From Myxocyprinus asiaticus (Eukaryota; Chordata; Actinopteri; Cypriniformes; Catostomidae): a DNA stretch of 64,000 bases. The stretch is from the NCBI RefSeq assembly GCF_019703515.2, contig NC_059393.1, positions 16,116,501 through 16,180,500 on the forward strand, written 5' to 3'. The position numbers were made by a program, and so were the translations under genes. This document shows, in pieces, positions 24,393 through 34,837 of this stretch (positions are counted from its first letter, which is position 1; each line of letters opens with the position of its first letter). Under the pieces are notes generated by a model. The model saw nothing but the letters and a program-made list of their open reading frames with translations, was not told the DNA's origin and made no database searches.

Positions 24393-25975
24393 CAGTTGAA
24401 GTCAGAAGTTTACATACACCTTAGCCAAATACATTTAAACTCATAGAAAACATTACCTGTCTTAGTTAGGATCACTATATTTTAAGAATGTGAAATGTCA
24501 GAATAATAGTAGAGAGAATGATTTATTTCAGCTTTTATTTCTTTCATCACATTCCCAGTGGGTCAGAAGTTTATATACACTTTGTTAGTATTTGGTAGCA
24601 TTGCCTTTAAATTGTTTAACTTGGGTCAAATGTTTTGGGTAGCCTTCCACAAGCTTCTCACAATAAGGTGCTGGAATTTTGGCCCATTCCTCCTGACAGA
24701 ACTGGTGTAACTGAGTCAGGTTTGTAGGCCTCCTTTTTCAGTTCTGCCCACAAATCTTCTATCGGATTGAGGTCAGGGCTTTGTGAAGGCCTCTCCAATA
24801 CCTTGAGTTTGTTGTCCTTAAGCCATTTTACAACAACGTTAGATGTATGCTTGGATTGTCCATTTGGAAGACCCATTTGCGACCAAGCTTTAACTTCCTG
24901 GCTGATGTCTTGAGATGTTGCTTCAATATATCCACATAATTTTCCTTCCTCATGATGGCATCTATTTTGTGATGTACACCAGTCCCACCTGCAGAAAAGC
25001 ACCCCCACAACATGATGCTGCCACCCCCATGCTTCATGGTTGGGATGGTGTTTTTCGACTTGCAAGCCACACCCTTTTTCCTCCAAACATAATGATGGTC
25101 ATTATGGCCAAACAGTAAAATTTTTGTTTGATTACACCAGAGGACATTTCTCCAAAAAGTAAGATCTTTGTCCCCATGTGCACTTGCAAACTGTAGTCTG
25201 GCATTTTTATGGCGGTTTTGGAGCAGTGGCATCTTCCTTGCTGAGCAGCCTTTCAGGTTATGTCGATATAGGACTTGTTTTACTGTGGATATAGATACTT
25301 GTCTACCTGTTTCCTCCAGCATCTTCACAAGGTCCTTTTGCTGTTGTTCTGGGATTGATTTGCACTTTTCGCACCAAACTACGTTCATCTCTAGGAGACA
25401 CAATGCGTCTCCTTCCTGAGCGGTATGATGGCTGCGTGGTCCCATGGTGTTTATACTTGAGTACTATTGTTTGTACAGATGAACATGGTAACTTCAGGTA
25501 TTTGGAAATTGCTCCCAAGGATGAACCAGACTTGTGGAGGTCCACAATTTTTCTGAGGTCTTGGCTGATTTCTTTTGATTTTCCCATGATGTCAAGCAAA
25601 GAGGCACTGAGTTTGAAGGTAGGAATTAAATACATCCACAGGTACACCTCCAATTCAGTACACCTCCTATCAGAAGCTAATTGGCTAATTGTCTAAAGGC
25701 TTGACATCATTTTCTGGGATTTTCCAAGCTACTTAAAGGTACAGTTAACTTAGTGTATGTAAACTTCTGACCCACTGGAATTGTGATATAGTTAATTAAA
25801 AGTGAAACAATCTGTATGTAAACAATTGCTGGAAAAATTACTTGTGTCATGCACAAAGTAGATGTCCTAAACGACTTGCCAAAACTATAGTTTGCTAATA
25901 TTAAATCTGTGGAGTGGTTAAAAAAATGAGTTTTAATGATTTCAACCTATGTGTATGTAAACTTCTGACTTCAAC

Positions 25976-25977
<2 letters not shown>
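24393..25977 (-). mobile_element. Sleeping Beauty-type Tc1/mariner transposon, inactive
   Basis: The element is about 1585 bp. Its outer inverted repeats are 'cagttgaagtcagaagttta' (left) and its inverse at the right. Inner direct repeats lie about 170-230 bp inside: 'gggtcagaagtttatataca' at 24560 and the inverse near 25752. This double IR/DR layout is typical of the salmonid-cyprinid Tc1 group. TA precedes the left end. The right flank is now TG within a GT microsatellite. The transposase on the minus strand is broken. The element sits in the ncan intron between lectin exons 1 and 2, in the opposite orientation to the gene. Confidence 0.93.
24585..25587 (-). pseudogene. Tc1 transposase pseudogene
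   Basis: The start ATG is at 25587 (MGKSKEISQDLRKIVDLH) and the natural stop is near 24585, giving about 334 codons, the usual length for this family. The N-terminal DNA-binding region is in one frame to about 25303, the middle is in a second frame (HYVWRKKG; GGGSIMLWGCF, a conserved glycine-rich block) and the end is in a third (SQSPDLNPIEDLWAELKK, which keeps the glutamate of the DDE triad). At the first catalytic aspartate the sequence reads LWCNQTK where the family has Asp two residues before Thr, so that residue is lost. The gene is dead from frameshifts plus this change. Confidence 0.92.
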
Positions 25978-26011
<34 letters not shown>

Positions 26012-27798
26012 CAGGGTGCATCTCCAGTGGTATATATACCAGAAAAATGTGTGTCTACAGGTGTGGCAATAGATTTGCGCCTCTATGCTGTTTCTGAAAG
26101 TTTGAGATGTATTGACTTCTTTTTTTATTCACACCCTTACTAGAGAGCATCACACAAAGTGACAAATTAGACCTAATTATAATAGCTTAGCATCAGTTAA
26201 ATGCTTTTGTACATAGTTTCAATGCTGTCTGTACACACTTTAAAGACAATATGTGATCAAAATTACCCTATTTACACAAATGTCCCAAATAATTTCTGCC
26301 TGTAAATGCTTCTGAAATGACAACAAGGCCATGCAGGCGGGGAGAATCAGATCAGAATCAAATCTTCATTTTATAAATTTGTAAAAAAAATAAATAAATA
26401 AATAAATAAAAGAAAATCCCACTGAATATACAATTTCATGCTGAAATACTTAACATTACCAAAGTTAAATACATTGTTAATGCAGTTTTATGATTGCTTC
26501 ATGGGATATAAAACAGCAAATGGGCAGTAACAATAGTTAATCATTGTCTTTAATGGCTAACACAATTAGCTTTGACTAAAACTGTTTGCATACACAAGAT
26601 GTATTAATAGCCAGCCACATAACTAAAATAGGTGGCAGGATAGCTGACTGCCCCCTATGGCACCGACTGCATTATATCTACTGCTCTTTGTCAGGCCAAG
26701 ATCTGTCGTAATGACACTCAGTGTGGCTCTCACAGCATGCTGTCTGCCGCTGTCTACCCCGTCTGCATACAGAGTCACTGTGCTCACCAAAAAGTGTGTT
26801 TAATCGCCTTGAAAATGGACATCTCCACCCCTGCAATAAAGGGGGCACAGCCATTAGGAAGATTAATGGGCTCTGTAATGATGTTAATCAGTAACACCAT
26901 AATTGAAATTCCATTACACCCAGACCAAAAAATCTCCACAAATACATCTGGAGACGATCTGGTGGCTTCTGCCCTGAGCTTGAATTGTGATTGTGATAAC
27001 ACCATTGCTTGGGCTCCCACTGACCCTCTAATGTGATGGAGACAGAACACAGGGTATGACCTAGAGAGGAGGTATTACACACTAGTATGATGCTGTGGCC
27101 ACTGTTTACACCTGGTATTAATGTCCATCTTGGGTGATCCAATCACAGGTGGTCAGGCAAGACCATGCATTAACATGTGTCTAAATGTGTCTTCATTGAC
27201 AGAATGTGATCAGATTTCATCGAGGGAAACCTTTGTTTTGATGCAATGATGACATTAGCATTTACATAACAAATGCAATGTGCATTATTTTTTAGCATCC
27301 TTAACCCCTTCTGAAAGAGGTTTGAGAAACTGGATCAAAATAAAATAAAATCATATCCAAAATATATATGCTGATTGTCTCTTAGTCAAAGAATAAACTA
27401 TTTGTTTTAATGCACACAAAATACTGTTTGTTTTTTAAAAGCAAATTTTGAATAAAATAAAATAGAAACAAATAAATAATATTCAAAATATTTGCTGGTT
27501 ATCCCATTGTAAATGTATTAACTATTTGAATTAAGGGGAAAAGCTGTTTGTTTTTTAAATGAAACATTAATATCTATATTGTATATTTTCTATATATACT
27601 GTATAATATGTATGTGCATAAGTATAACGCATAAGTATGTGCTGGTTGTCCCACAGTTGAAGAATAAACTATTTTAACTACAAAAAAATACCTTTTATTG
27701 TCCAAATATAAAATAAAATAAAGTATAAATAATATTAAAATATGTTCCGGTTGTCCCAGAGTCAAATTCTTAACTATTTGAATTAATGCATATATATA
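25978..27798 (+). other. ncan intron segment, no exon seen
   Basis: A GT/AT microsatellite (25977-26012) and AT-rich DNA lie here. 26640-27060 is less AT-rich and has no repeat resemblance. It contains several homeodomain-type ATTA cores ('gattaatggg', 'gttaatcag', 'cataattgaa') and is a candidate non-coding regulatory block. The three overlapping ORFs there carry no domain. Confidence 0.4.
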
Positions 27799-27912
27799 CC
27801 CCGATCAGCCACAACATTAAAACCAACTGCCTAATTTTGTGTAGGTCCCCCTCGTGCCGCCAAAACAGAGCCAACCCTCATCTCTGAGTAGCATTCTGAG
27901 ATGATATTCTTC

Positions 27913-28200
27913 TCACCACAATTGTACAGAGCGGTTTTCTGAATTACCGTTGACTTTGTCTGTTCGAACCAGTCTGGCCATTCTCTGTTGACCTCTCCCA
28001 TCAACAAGGCATTTCCGTCCACAGAACTGCCCCTCACTGGATGTTATTTTGTTTTGGCACCATTCTGAGTAAACTCTAGAGACTGTTGTGCATGAAAATC
28101 TCAGGAAATTAGCAGCTACAGAAATACTCAAACCAGCCTGTCTGGCACCCACAATCATGCCATGCTCCAAATCACTGAGATCAAATTTTTTTCCCTATTC
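27913..28200 (-). pseudogene. Tc1 transposase fragment, left arm
   Basis: The minus-strand frame reads MEHGMIVGARQAGLSIS, then a helix-turn-helix-like stretch and YSEWCQNK. It is the same fragment as in 4434-4598 and in the right arm, with several differences. Only the N-terminal DNA-binding part is present. Confidence 0.75.
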
Positions 28201-28299
28201 TGATGGTTGATGTGAACATTAACTGAAGCTCCTGACCCGTATCTGCATGATTTTATGCACTGCACTGCTGACACACGATTGGCTGATTAGATAATCGCA

Positions 28300-28557
28300 T
28301 GGATGATTGTTGGTGCCAGACAGGCTGGCTTGAGTATTTCTGTAACTGCTGATCTCCTGGGATTTTCAGACACAACAGTCTCTAGAATTTACTCTGAATG
28401 GTGCCAAAAACAAAAAACATCCAGTGAGCGGCAGTTCTGTGGACGGAAATGCCTTGTTGATGAGAGAGGTCAATGGAAAATAGCCAAACTGGTTCGAACT
28501 GACAAAGTCTACGGTAACTCAGATAACCGCTCTGTACAATTGTATTGGGAAGAATAG
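28300..28557 (+). pseudogene. Tc1 transposase fragment, right arm
   Basis: The plus-strand frame from 28303 reads MIVGARQAGLSISVTADLLG and then YSEWCQKQKTSS; CGRKCLVDERGQ follows. It mirrors the left arm and lacks the residues before MIVGAR that the left arm keeps. There is no catalytic domain. Confidence 0.75.
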
Positions 28558-28867
28558 CACCTTGACAGTGGGACAACCAGAACATTTATTTGTGGGTTGG
28601 TGCTGTTTTGACGGCACGAGGGGGACCTACACAATATTAGGCAGGTGGTTTTAATGTTGTGGCTGATCGGTGTATATACTATATATATACTGTATATGTA
28701 TATATACATATACATATATAAATATATACACACACACTATATACTGTTTTTTATTAAATAAAACAGAAAAAAAAAATTCCAAACTTTTAAATAAATAAAT
28801 AAATGCTCTGGTTGTCCCACTGTCAAATTCTTAACTATTTTAATTAATGCAAATGTTTTTAAAACAG

Positions 28868-28950
28868 GTATGAGTCATGAGAACACGTGGATTGGTCTGA
28901 ATGACAGGATGGTGGAAGATGACTTCCAGTGGACCGATAACATGGATCTG
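28868..28950 (+). CDS. ncan: ncan exon: C-type lectin domain, part 2
   Basis: This is an 83-bp exon, entering in phase 1 and leaving in phase 0, with acceptor 'aaaacag' and donor 'gtgaga'. It encodes [19 protein letters not shown] and then QWTDN. WIGL is the hallmark motif of the C-type lectin fold. The 83-bp length matches the middle lectin exon of lecticans. It joins in frame to 24094 (FING|M). Confidence 0.96.
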
Positions 28951-29645
28951 GTGAGAGTGCTATGTTACATAATAAACAAGACCGTTAAAAAGCTTAAGAC
29001 TAATAGTCTTACGAACATGTTTTGTGTTAAAAAAACCTCAATCATAACTGACTCGAGAGACACTTTTAAAATGTAAAGTTCTTTTTAACTTGACACAGCA
29101 TCTAAAAAATGTGGCGCTACAGCACGGGATGCGGCGCAATAGTCAAAGACATCTGTCTAGCCAATGTTTACTTAGAAAAACACTTGAAAAACAGCACAGA
29201 TGGACACAAAAATGCATTCAGTGTGAAAGGTTAACATGCTTTATTAAATCAGATAATGTAGTAAACATAAATGAATTAATTAACTAATGCAAAAACAGTT
29301 ACACGTTTTTCCTTCGATTTGTTCTCATACACAGTTCTTTTATAACATCTGTCCTTGTACATATCAGTACAAGTAGCAGAACGTACAATTAATCACTTAT
29401 GGCTAATCACAGTATGGTAATGCAGCGAATATGCTCAGATGAATTATGCAAATGGTAGCACAAGTCTCTATTTTTCAAACAATTTATGAGTCAAACAAGT
29501 TTATACAATGAGAAGAATATATCAGAGCCATTTGGTGTCTCTAGAAACCCATTTGTAATGCATTGGATATGTAAGATGCTACACAAAATACCTAGTAAAG
29601 CCATGGGATTGGATTTAGCCCTGAAATATCCGTTTCCTCCTCCAG

Positions 29646-29790
29646 CAATATGAGAACTGGAGGGAGAACCAGCCGGATAATTTCTTTGCAGGCGGAGAGG
29701 ACTGCGTGGTGATGATCTCCCATGAGAACGGCAAATGGAACGACGTGCCCTGCAACTACAACCTGCCCTACATCTGCAAGAAAGGCACAG
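29646..29790 (+). CDS. ncan: ncan exon: C-type lectin domain, part 3
   Basis: This is a 145-bp exon, phase 0 in and phase 1 out, with acceptor 'ctcctccag' and donor 'gtgaga'. It encodes [20 protein letters not shown], then [18 protein letters not shown]. It supplies the last cysteines (EDC, VPC, YIC). The Q-P-D at the calcium site is the lectican form (not EPN), consistent with calcium-dependent protein binding such as to tenascin-R. WND completes the calcium site. With the previous two exons this makes one complete, uninterrupted lectin domain. Confidence 0.97.
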
Positions 29791-30741
29791 GTGAGAGCAA
29801 GAGAAAGTGGAGGCACTGGAAAAGAGGACAGACACTGTACTGCCTCGCTTTATACCGCTGTACTGTACCTGTAACTGTTTCCTCCAACACTGACCTCCTT
29901 GTTAACCTCTTCCAAACATCTTCATGTTCTTCTATCCCTGTATCCAAGACGCGTATTCCAAATTCATGTCATCCTTCATTTTGTCACTCTGAACTTGTCA
30001 TGTCAGTTTGTAGGACTCCATTTTTGACATTTCCCTTTCAGTCTCTCTTCTCATGTCTTGCACCATCAGACAATGACCTCAACAATAACTGTCACTCATT
30101 TAGTTCTGATGAGAATCATCCTGGGACACGGTTGGGATTTTGATGGTGGGCTCTCGGAGGGCTTGACGGAGCCTCTATTTCTCTTCAGCCACTCTCAGCT
30201 GTCTTGCTGTGACACAATCTGTTCCACTCACACCTCCATGGACTCGTTAGACTCGTTTTGTCTGGCCATTTGCATATGAAGCAGACTGAGGCTATGGAAT
30301 TCATCAGGTCAGTTTGCCCTTGCTAGATTTAAAGAGGCAACTTGGGTTCACAAGGGCCAACCGGAGAACAGGTCCATCATAGCAGACCTCTCAGGAGGCC
30401 CAGACTGAGACCTGCTTTGGAGAGCCAATAAAGCATGTTGCAGACTTCCCATTAAAATCCTGAACTACCTTTCATAATTTAACTCTCATTAAATATTAAA
30501 ATTGTCTTAAATAGACAATTTAACTGTTAATCGCATCAACTTAATTACTACTGAAAGTGTTTGTTGGCAAAGGTTTTTTTTCTTTTATCAACAATAACAT
30601 AGATGAGATGAAAAAGACGAATCATGACAATAATAAAAAAAGTTTTTAATTTACGTTTTAAATGACTTTAATCACCAGCTATTGTGTAATTGTGTCTACA
30701 ACATAAATGTAATATTACAATTTACATCTGCACAGACAATA

Positions 30742-31115
30742 GCTGGGTTTCCATCCACATTTTTTTATGCACATGTAACCGGTCCTGCTCGATCCGCTCC
30801 GAGCGGGATTACATGCTAATGTGCTAACGTGCTAATGAGGAGGCTAAAGTCTACAGCCTCTAGTGTCAGTCGCTAATGTGCCTCTTGAGGCCAGGGAAGT
30901 GAAGTTTACACAGACCGCACAGCTATCACGTACCAGCTGGCTCCTGTTACACACAATTTGGGATATGGCATAAAACTGCTGGTGGAAACACCAAGATGTG
31001 AAAAAAAATCTCCAAAATGTGCATTAAAAACATATATGCTTGCTTAACATGGATACATTTTTTATTCAATAAACAGAAATGCACATAAACTATGATGGAA
31101 ACACATTTACCGAAT
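30742..31115. repeat. MITE interrupted by an S2 SINE-like insertion
   Basis: The left end reads 'gctgggtttccatccacatt' and the right end holds the inverse 'aactatgatggaaacacatt', a terminal inverted repeat. The S2 unit at 30775-30957 sits inside, splitting 'tttttatgcacat' from 'acacaatttgg'. Confidence 0.6.
30775..30957 (-). repeat. Family S2 SINE-like repeat, copy 3
   Basis: This is a unit of about 180 bp related to 11232-11446 and 58620-58800. It shares 'cacagctatcacgtaccagc' and a degraded tRNA-like half near 30780-30850. Its limits are sharp here because it interrupts a MITE. Confidence 0.65.
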
Positions 31116-33442
31116 AAACTCCTATTGAATTTATTAGGAATACAAGATGTGCATCAAAAAAGTTATGTGACTGAATAACTCGTTCATCACTGGAATAACC
31201 AGTGGACCAATCATCGCATCTGAAATGTTGCTTTGGTCATCCTGAAATAACGGTGTCCTGAAAATACAAAGTAGTCAGTAGTCCACTAGTCAGAATGCGT
31301 AACTTGCGCTGTGAATACGCAGTTTCCTTTAAATGCGCTAGACGTAATGAAATATCCTAAACTGTAAATGGAGGAACTTACAACAGAGTAACTTATAAAA
31401 AGTAGCTTATACTTCGGAATATTCATTTTCTGCTATTATTTCAAGAGCTCAGGTTTTCAGGACAGTTTTCTCATGTTGTTTTATCATATTAAGCACATTA
31501 ATTGTTAATAAGTAGTTTATACATTTAAAAAAATATTTGGTTAGTTCTGTTTTTTACATTTAAAAAAGAAAATAGTTAGTTCTGTTTAAGTTTCATTTAG
31601 CACATTATCGTCAACTAAAATGTTTGTTTTTTTGTCGACTAAAATTATAACATTTTAGTCAGAATAAAATTTACTGAAATGTATAAATATGCCATGATGA
31701 AATGTTGAATGAACTTAAAGGACATTTTCATCAAAAGACTTTGAAATTATGACTAAAATAAAAAAAACTGTGTGAAAATTAACATTGCTTGGCATCAAAA
31801 TATAATAAAAAAAAATATTTATTTATTTCTTTTATGGCAGACTAACAACAATTTTTTGCAGTATGCTCTTTTCCATACAAGGAAAATGAATGGGCACTTG
31901 GGCCGTCAAGCTCCAAAAATGACAAATAAGCACCTTGAAAGTACCAGAAAATTTCACATTTAAATTGTTATTCACTGAAAATCTTTCCCTCCTCTGCAGT
32001 TCTCAAATCTCGTTAACATTTGTGCTCATTTGAAAAGTGACATGTCAAGAATGGTGTCGCACTAGGTTTGATGTCAGCTTCTGAACTATTCCTTCATTTT
32101 TTGGTGAACTATACCTTTAAAAATTCACAAAAGGTCTTATCATTACCAACATAAATCCATACTACCCTTGTTATTTTAACACATTGTGAATTGGGCTTAA
32201 TTTTGGGCAATACAGATTACAGGAACAAAAGAGTGATTCGCTGTTCAGTTTTGCATATAGCCGTATGGCTGGTGCATGTACACAGCTCAGCCAGCTGTCA
32301 TTTGCAAGACCACCTGGGAAAGATTTTTGACCACCTGCCTCCCTGTCTCCTTTTGTACACCTCCCCCAGTCATTTTTTCATACAGACTGTCACCTCAATT
32401 GTTTGTCCAATGCCTTCAGTAAAGTCCTAATACAATAATATAATCCCAATACAAATTCCTTAGGGGTAGTTCACCCAAAAATGAAAATTCGGTCATCATT
32501 TACTCACGCTCATTTTGTTTCAAACCCATATGACATTCATTCTTCTGCAGAACACAGTAGGAGAAGTAAATCAATATGTAACCCTCAGTCACCATTCATT
32601 CTTATGCTGAGCTAAAGGTTTTGCTGGAGATGAAGATGGCTGAATGTAAGGTGTTCTGCTCAAGCCCCAGGGCAATGTTGAATGCTGACTCTGAATCCCA
32701 CGTCTATGTCCGTGTTATTGAATCACCTTGACTTTTGACTGCCAGCTTTTGACCAGCTTTGATAGTTGTATGAATGAGGCGTGACATCCTGGGGCATTCT
32801 GCTCTGTCCGTTCAATATGACAGCTTTATCATAAACTGCTCTCCCTCGTCCTCTGCAAATACCTTATGGTTCACCAAGAGGGAAATGGTTAACAATCACT
32901 TCAAACGCCCTAAGTTACCAATTGCATGTGGTAGTAATTCTGGTAACAAAATACACATCACATTATATGTGTCTCAGTAATCCAGAAGGAATGGATTCGG
33001 AGACACTTGTCTAATACAATGACATTCATACATTTTTAAGTGTGCCTTAAGTGTCCAAATACATTTTGGGGCCTCTGTATCTAAGTGAACAATGTGCATG
33101 TGTGCAGGAATGAGTATTGATTTATAGTCTGTTATTTATGATTTTTTTTATTGCTGAGTCTCAGTTTGGCTTGTGCAATCCCCCTCAATCATTTTAGTGC
33201 AAGAGCCAGTCTTCTAAGTGTGACATACTGTATGTCTGCTGTCCTCAGTACAGAAGGTCAGTGCTCGCTTCAGGATCCAAAATTAATTTTTTGCCACATA
33301 GGCCAATGGCTGGTGAATTAAGATTTTTTAAGGTTTTTTTGGCCATAATTATTTATTACTTTCCGCGAGACTCTATTTCGCATTATTGTTTTAAGTATAT
33401 TTTGATATTACTGTATAGTGGTAATGATAAATATATTTGTTT

Positions 33443-33925
33443 CGTTTTTTTGTTTCAGTGCATATTTGTTTAGTATATTTTGTTGTCCTGACATATTTGT
33501 TTAGTTTATTTTGTTTTCCTTGCATATATTTTGTTTATTTTTCTTTCCATGCATATTTGTTTTGTTTATGTTTTTCGTGAATATTAGTTTAATTTTTGTT
33601 TTTCTTGCATGTTTGTTTCATTCATTTTAATTTCCATGCATATTTGTTTTGTTTATTTCGTTTTGTTTGCATATGTTTGTAATTTGTTTAGTTTTCCTTG
33701 CTTATTTGTTTTGTTTTTTTTTTTCATTTTCCTTGCATATTTGTTTTGTTTATTTTGGTTTCCTTACATATTTGTTTAGTTTACTTGATTTTCTTTGCAT
33801 ATTTGATTTATTTATTTTGTTTTCCTTATATATTTGTTCCATTTACTTTGTTTTCCATGCATATTTGTTTCATTTGTTTTGGTTTCCTTGCATTTGTTTT
33901 GTTATTTTGTTTTCATTGCACATTG
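33443..33925. repeat. 31-bp minisatellite, about 15 units
   Basis: The unit is of the form 'ttgcatatttgttt' followed by 'tgtttattttgttttcc', repeated head to tail with point changes. Spacing between successive 'catatttg' cores is about 31 bp in the later, clean half (33730-33900) and looser earlier. The plus strand is almost all T and G. The ORFs of 98 and 107 codons here, apparent Phe/Leu-rich membrane proteins, are produced by the repeat. Confidence 0.85.
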
Positions 33926-34837
33926 GTATCCAACAGTGCAGGTGATTACGTGACTAACAACATTATATATAAGATGCTGTCTCTGTCTTTCAGTATAACT
34001 GCTTCTGTCACAAAAACATGAAGAAGACTCGTGATTTTGTTGCTTCGATTTTCATTTTGATGGCTTAAAGGAAATTCCCTCATCATTTACTCAACCTCAA
34101 TTTGTTTTAAACCAGTATGACTTTCTTTTACACAATGAAAGTGAATGGTGACTGAGGCAAGCATTCTGCCTAACATCTCCAGCCCCCATCTCAAGAACTA
34201 AGAGGACACTGCAGGGATGAGTGTAATACAACACTCAACAGGCTGCAACCGACACCTGACTTCCCAGATCAATTCCAGCTCATATTGTCACTGATTAGGT
34301 GGCAATTCCTCCCCATACTGGGCAACCAATAACCTGCAGTTCCTCACCAGAAATGATCTGATTCTGAATGTGGTGTGAAATCCTACAAGGGTGTTAACAG
34401 AACTTCTTTGTCTGGAAGTCTTGATAAAGAAAATCTTGAGTAAATGGGGAAAGCTAAAGCACCAAGGCCATAAAGTCTTTGTTGGATTGAAGACAATAAA
34501 CTCTTAGATCACAGGTCAGCTTTATGATGTTTTGCACCAAATGAACAAACTGAGTTGTACTGTGCCGAGCAGCATTGGATCGTAGGTTTGCTGTTCAAAG
34601 CACCTGAATACAGGTAGCTGTGTGCTGCAGGCTCTAATTGTTTGTGTCTGCCACTGATTGGTTCCCCGCAGTGTTTACTGGCCCACCACAACAAAAGAAC
34701 AGACTCGACTCACAGCAGCTAAGGTTGCATCCTCAGTTGAGAGACAAGCCAAGTTTAAGTTCCAAGGGTGCCACCTAAAGAAAGAAAAATGAATCACAAT
34801 AAAACAAGCTCTTTGAACCTGGTTAAAGGGAGAGGAT

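Larger units (their letters stand above)
27799..28672. mobile_element. Fold-back Tc1-like composite (inverted halves)
   Basis: The ends are inverted repeats: left 'ccccgatcagccacaacatt' and right 'aatgttgtggctgatcggtg', flanked by TA on both sides. The arms continue inward for about 370 bp as inverted copies, each carrying the same transposase fragment pointing towards its own end (27913-28200 on minus, 28300-28557 on plus). They are separated by a short spacer at about 28200-28300. Both ends therefore carry the same terminus. It lies about 200 bp before the second lectin exon of ncan. Confidence 0.85.

Noticed and set aside
33443..33925. A CRISPR-like array
   Set aside because: Units are contiguous and degenerate with no unique spacers, and this is vertebrate DNA.
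33649..34021. Phe/Leu-rich 'membrane protein' frames
   Set aside because: They are produced by a 31-bp T/G-rich minisatellite, and more than one frame is open for the same reason.
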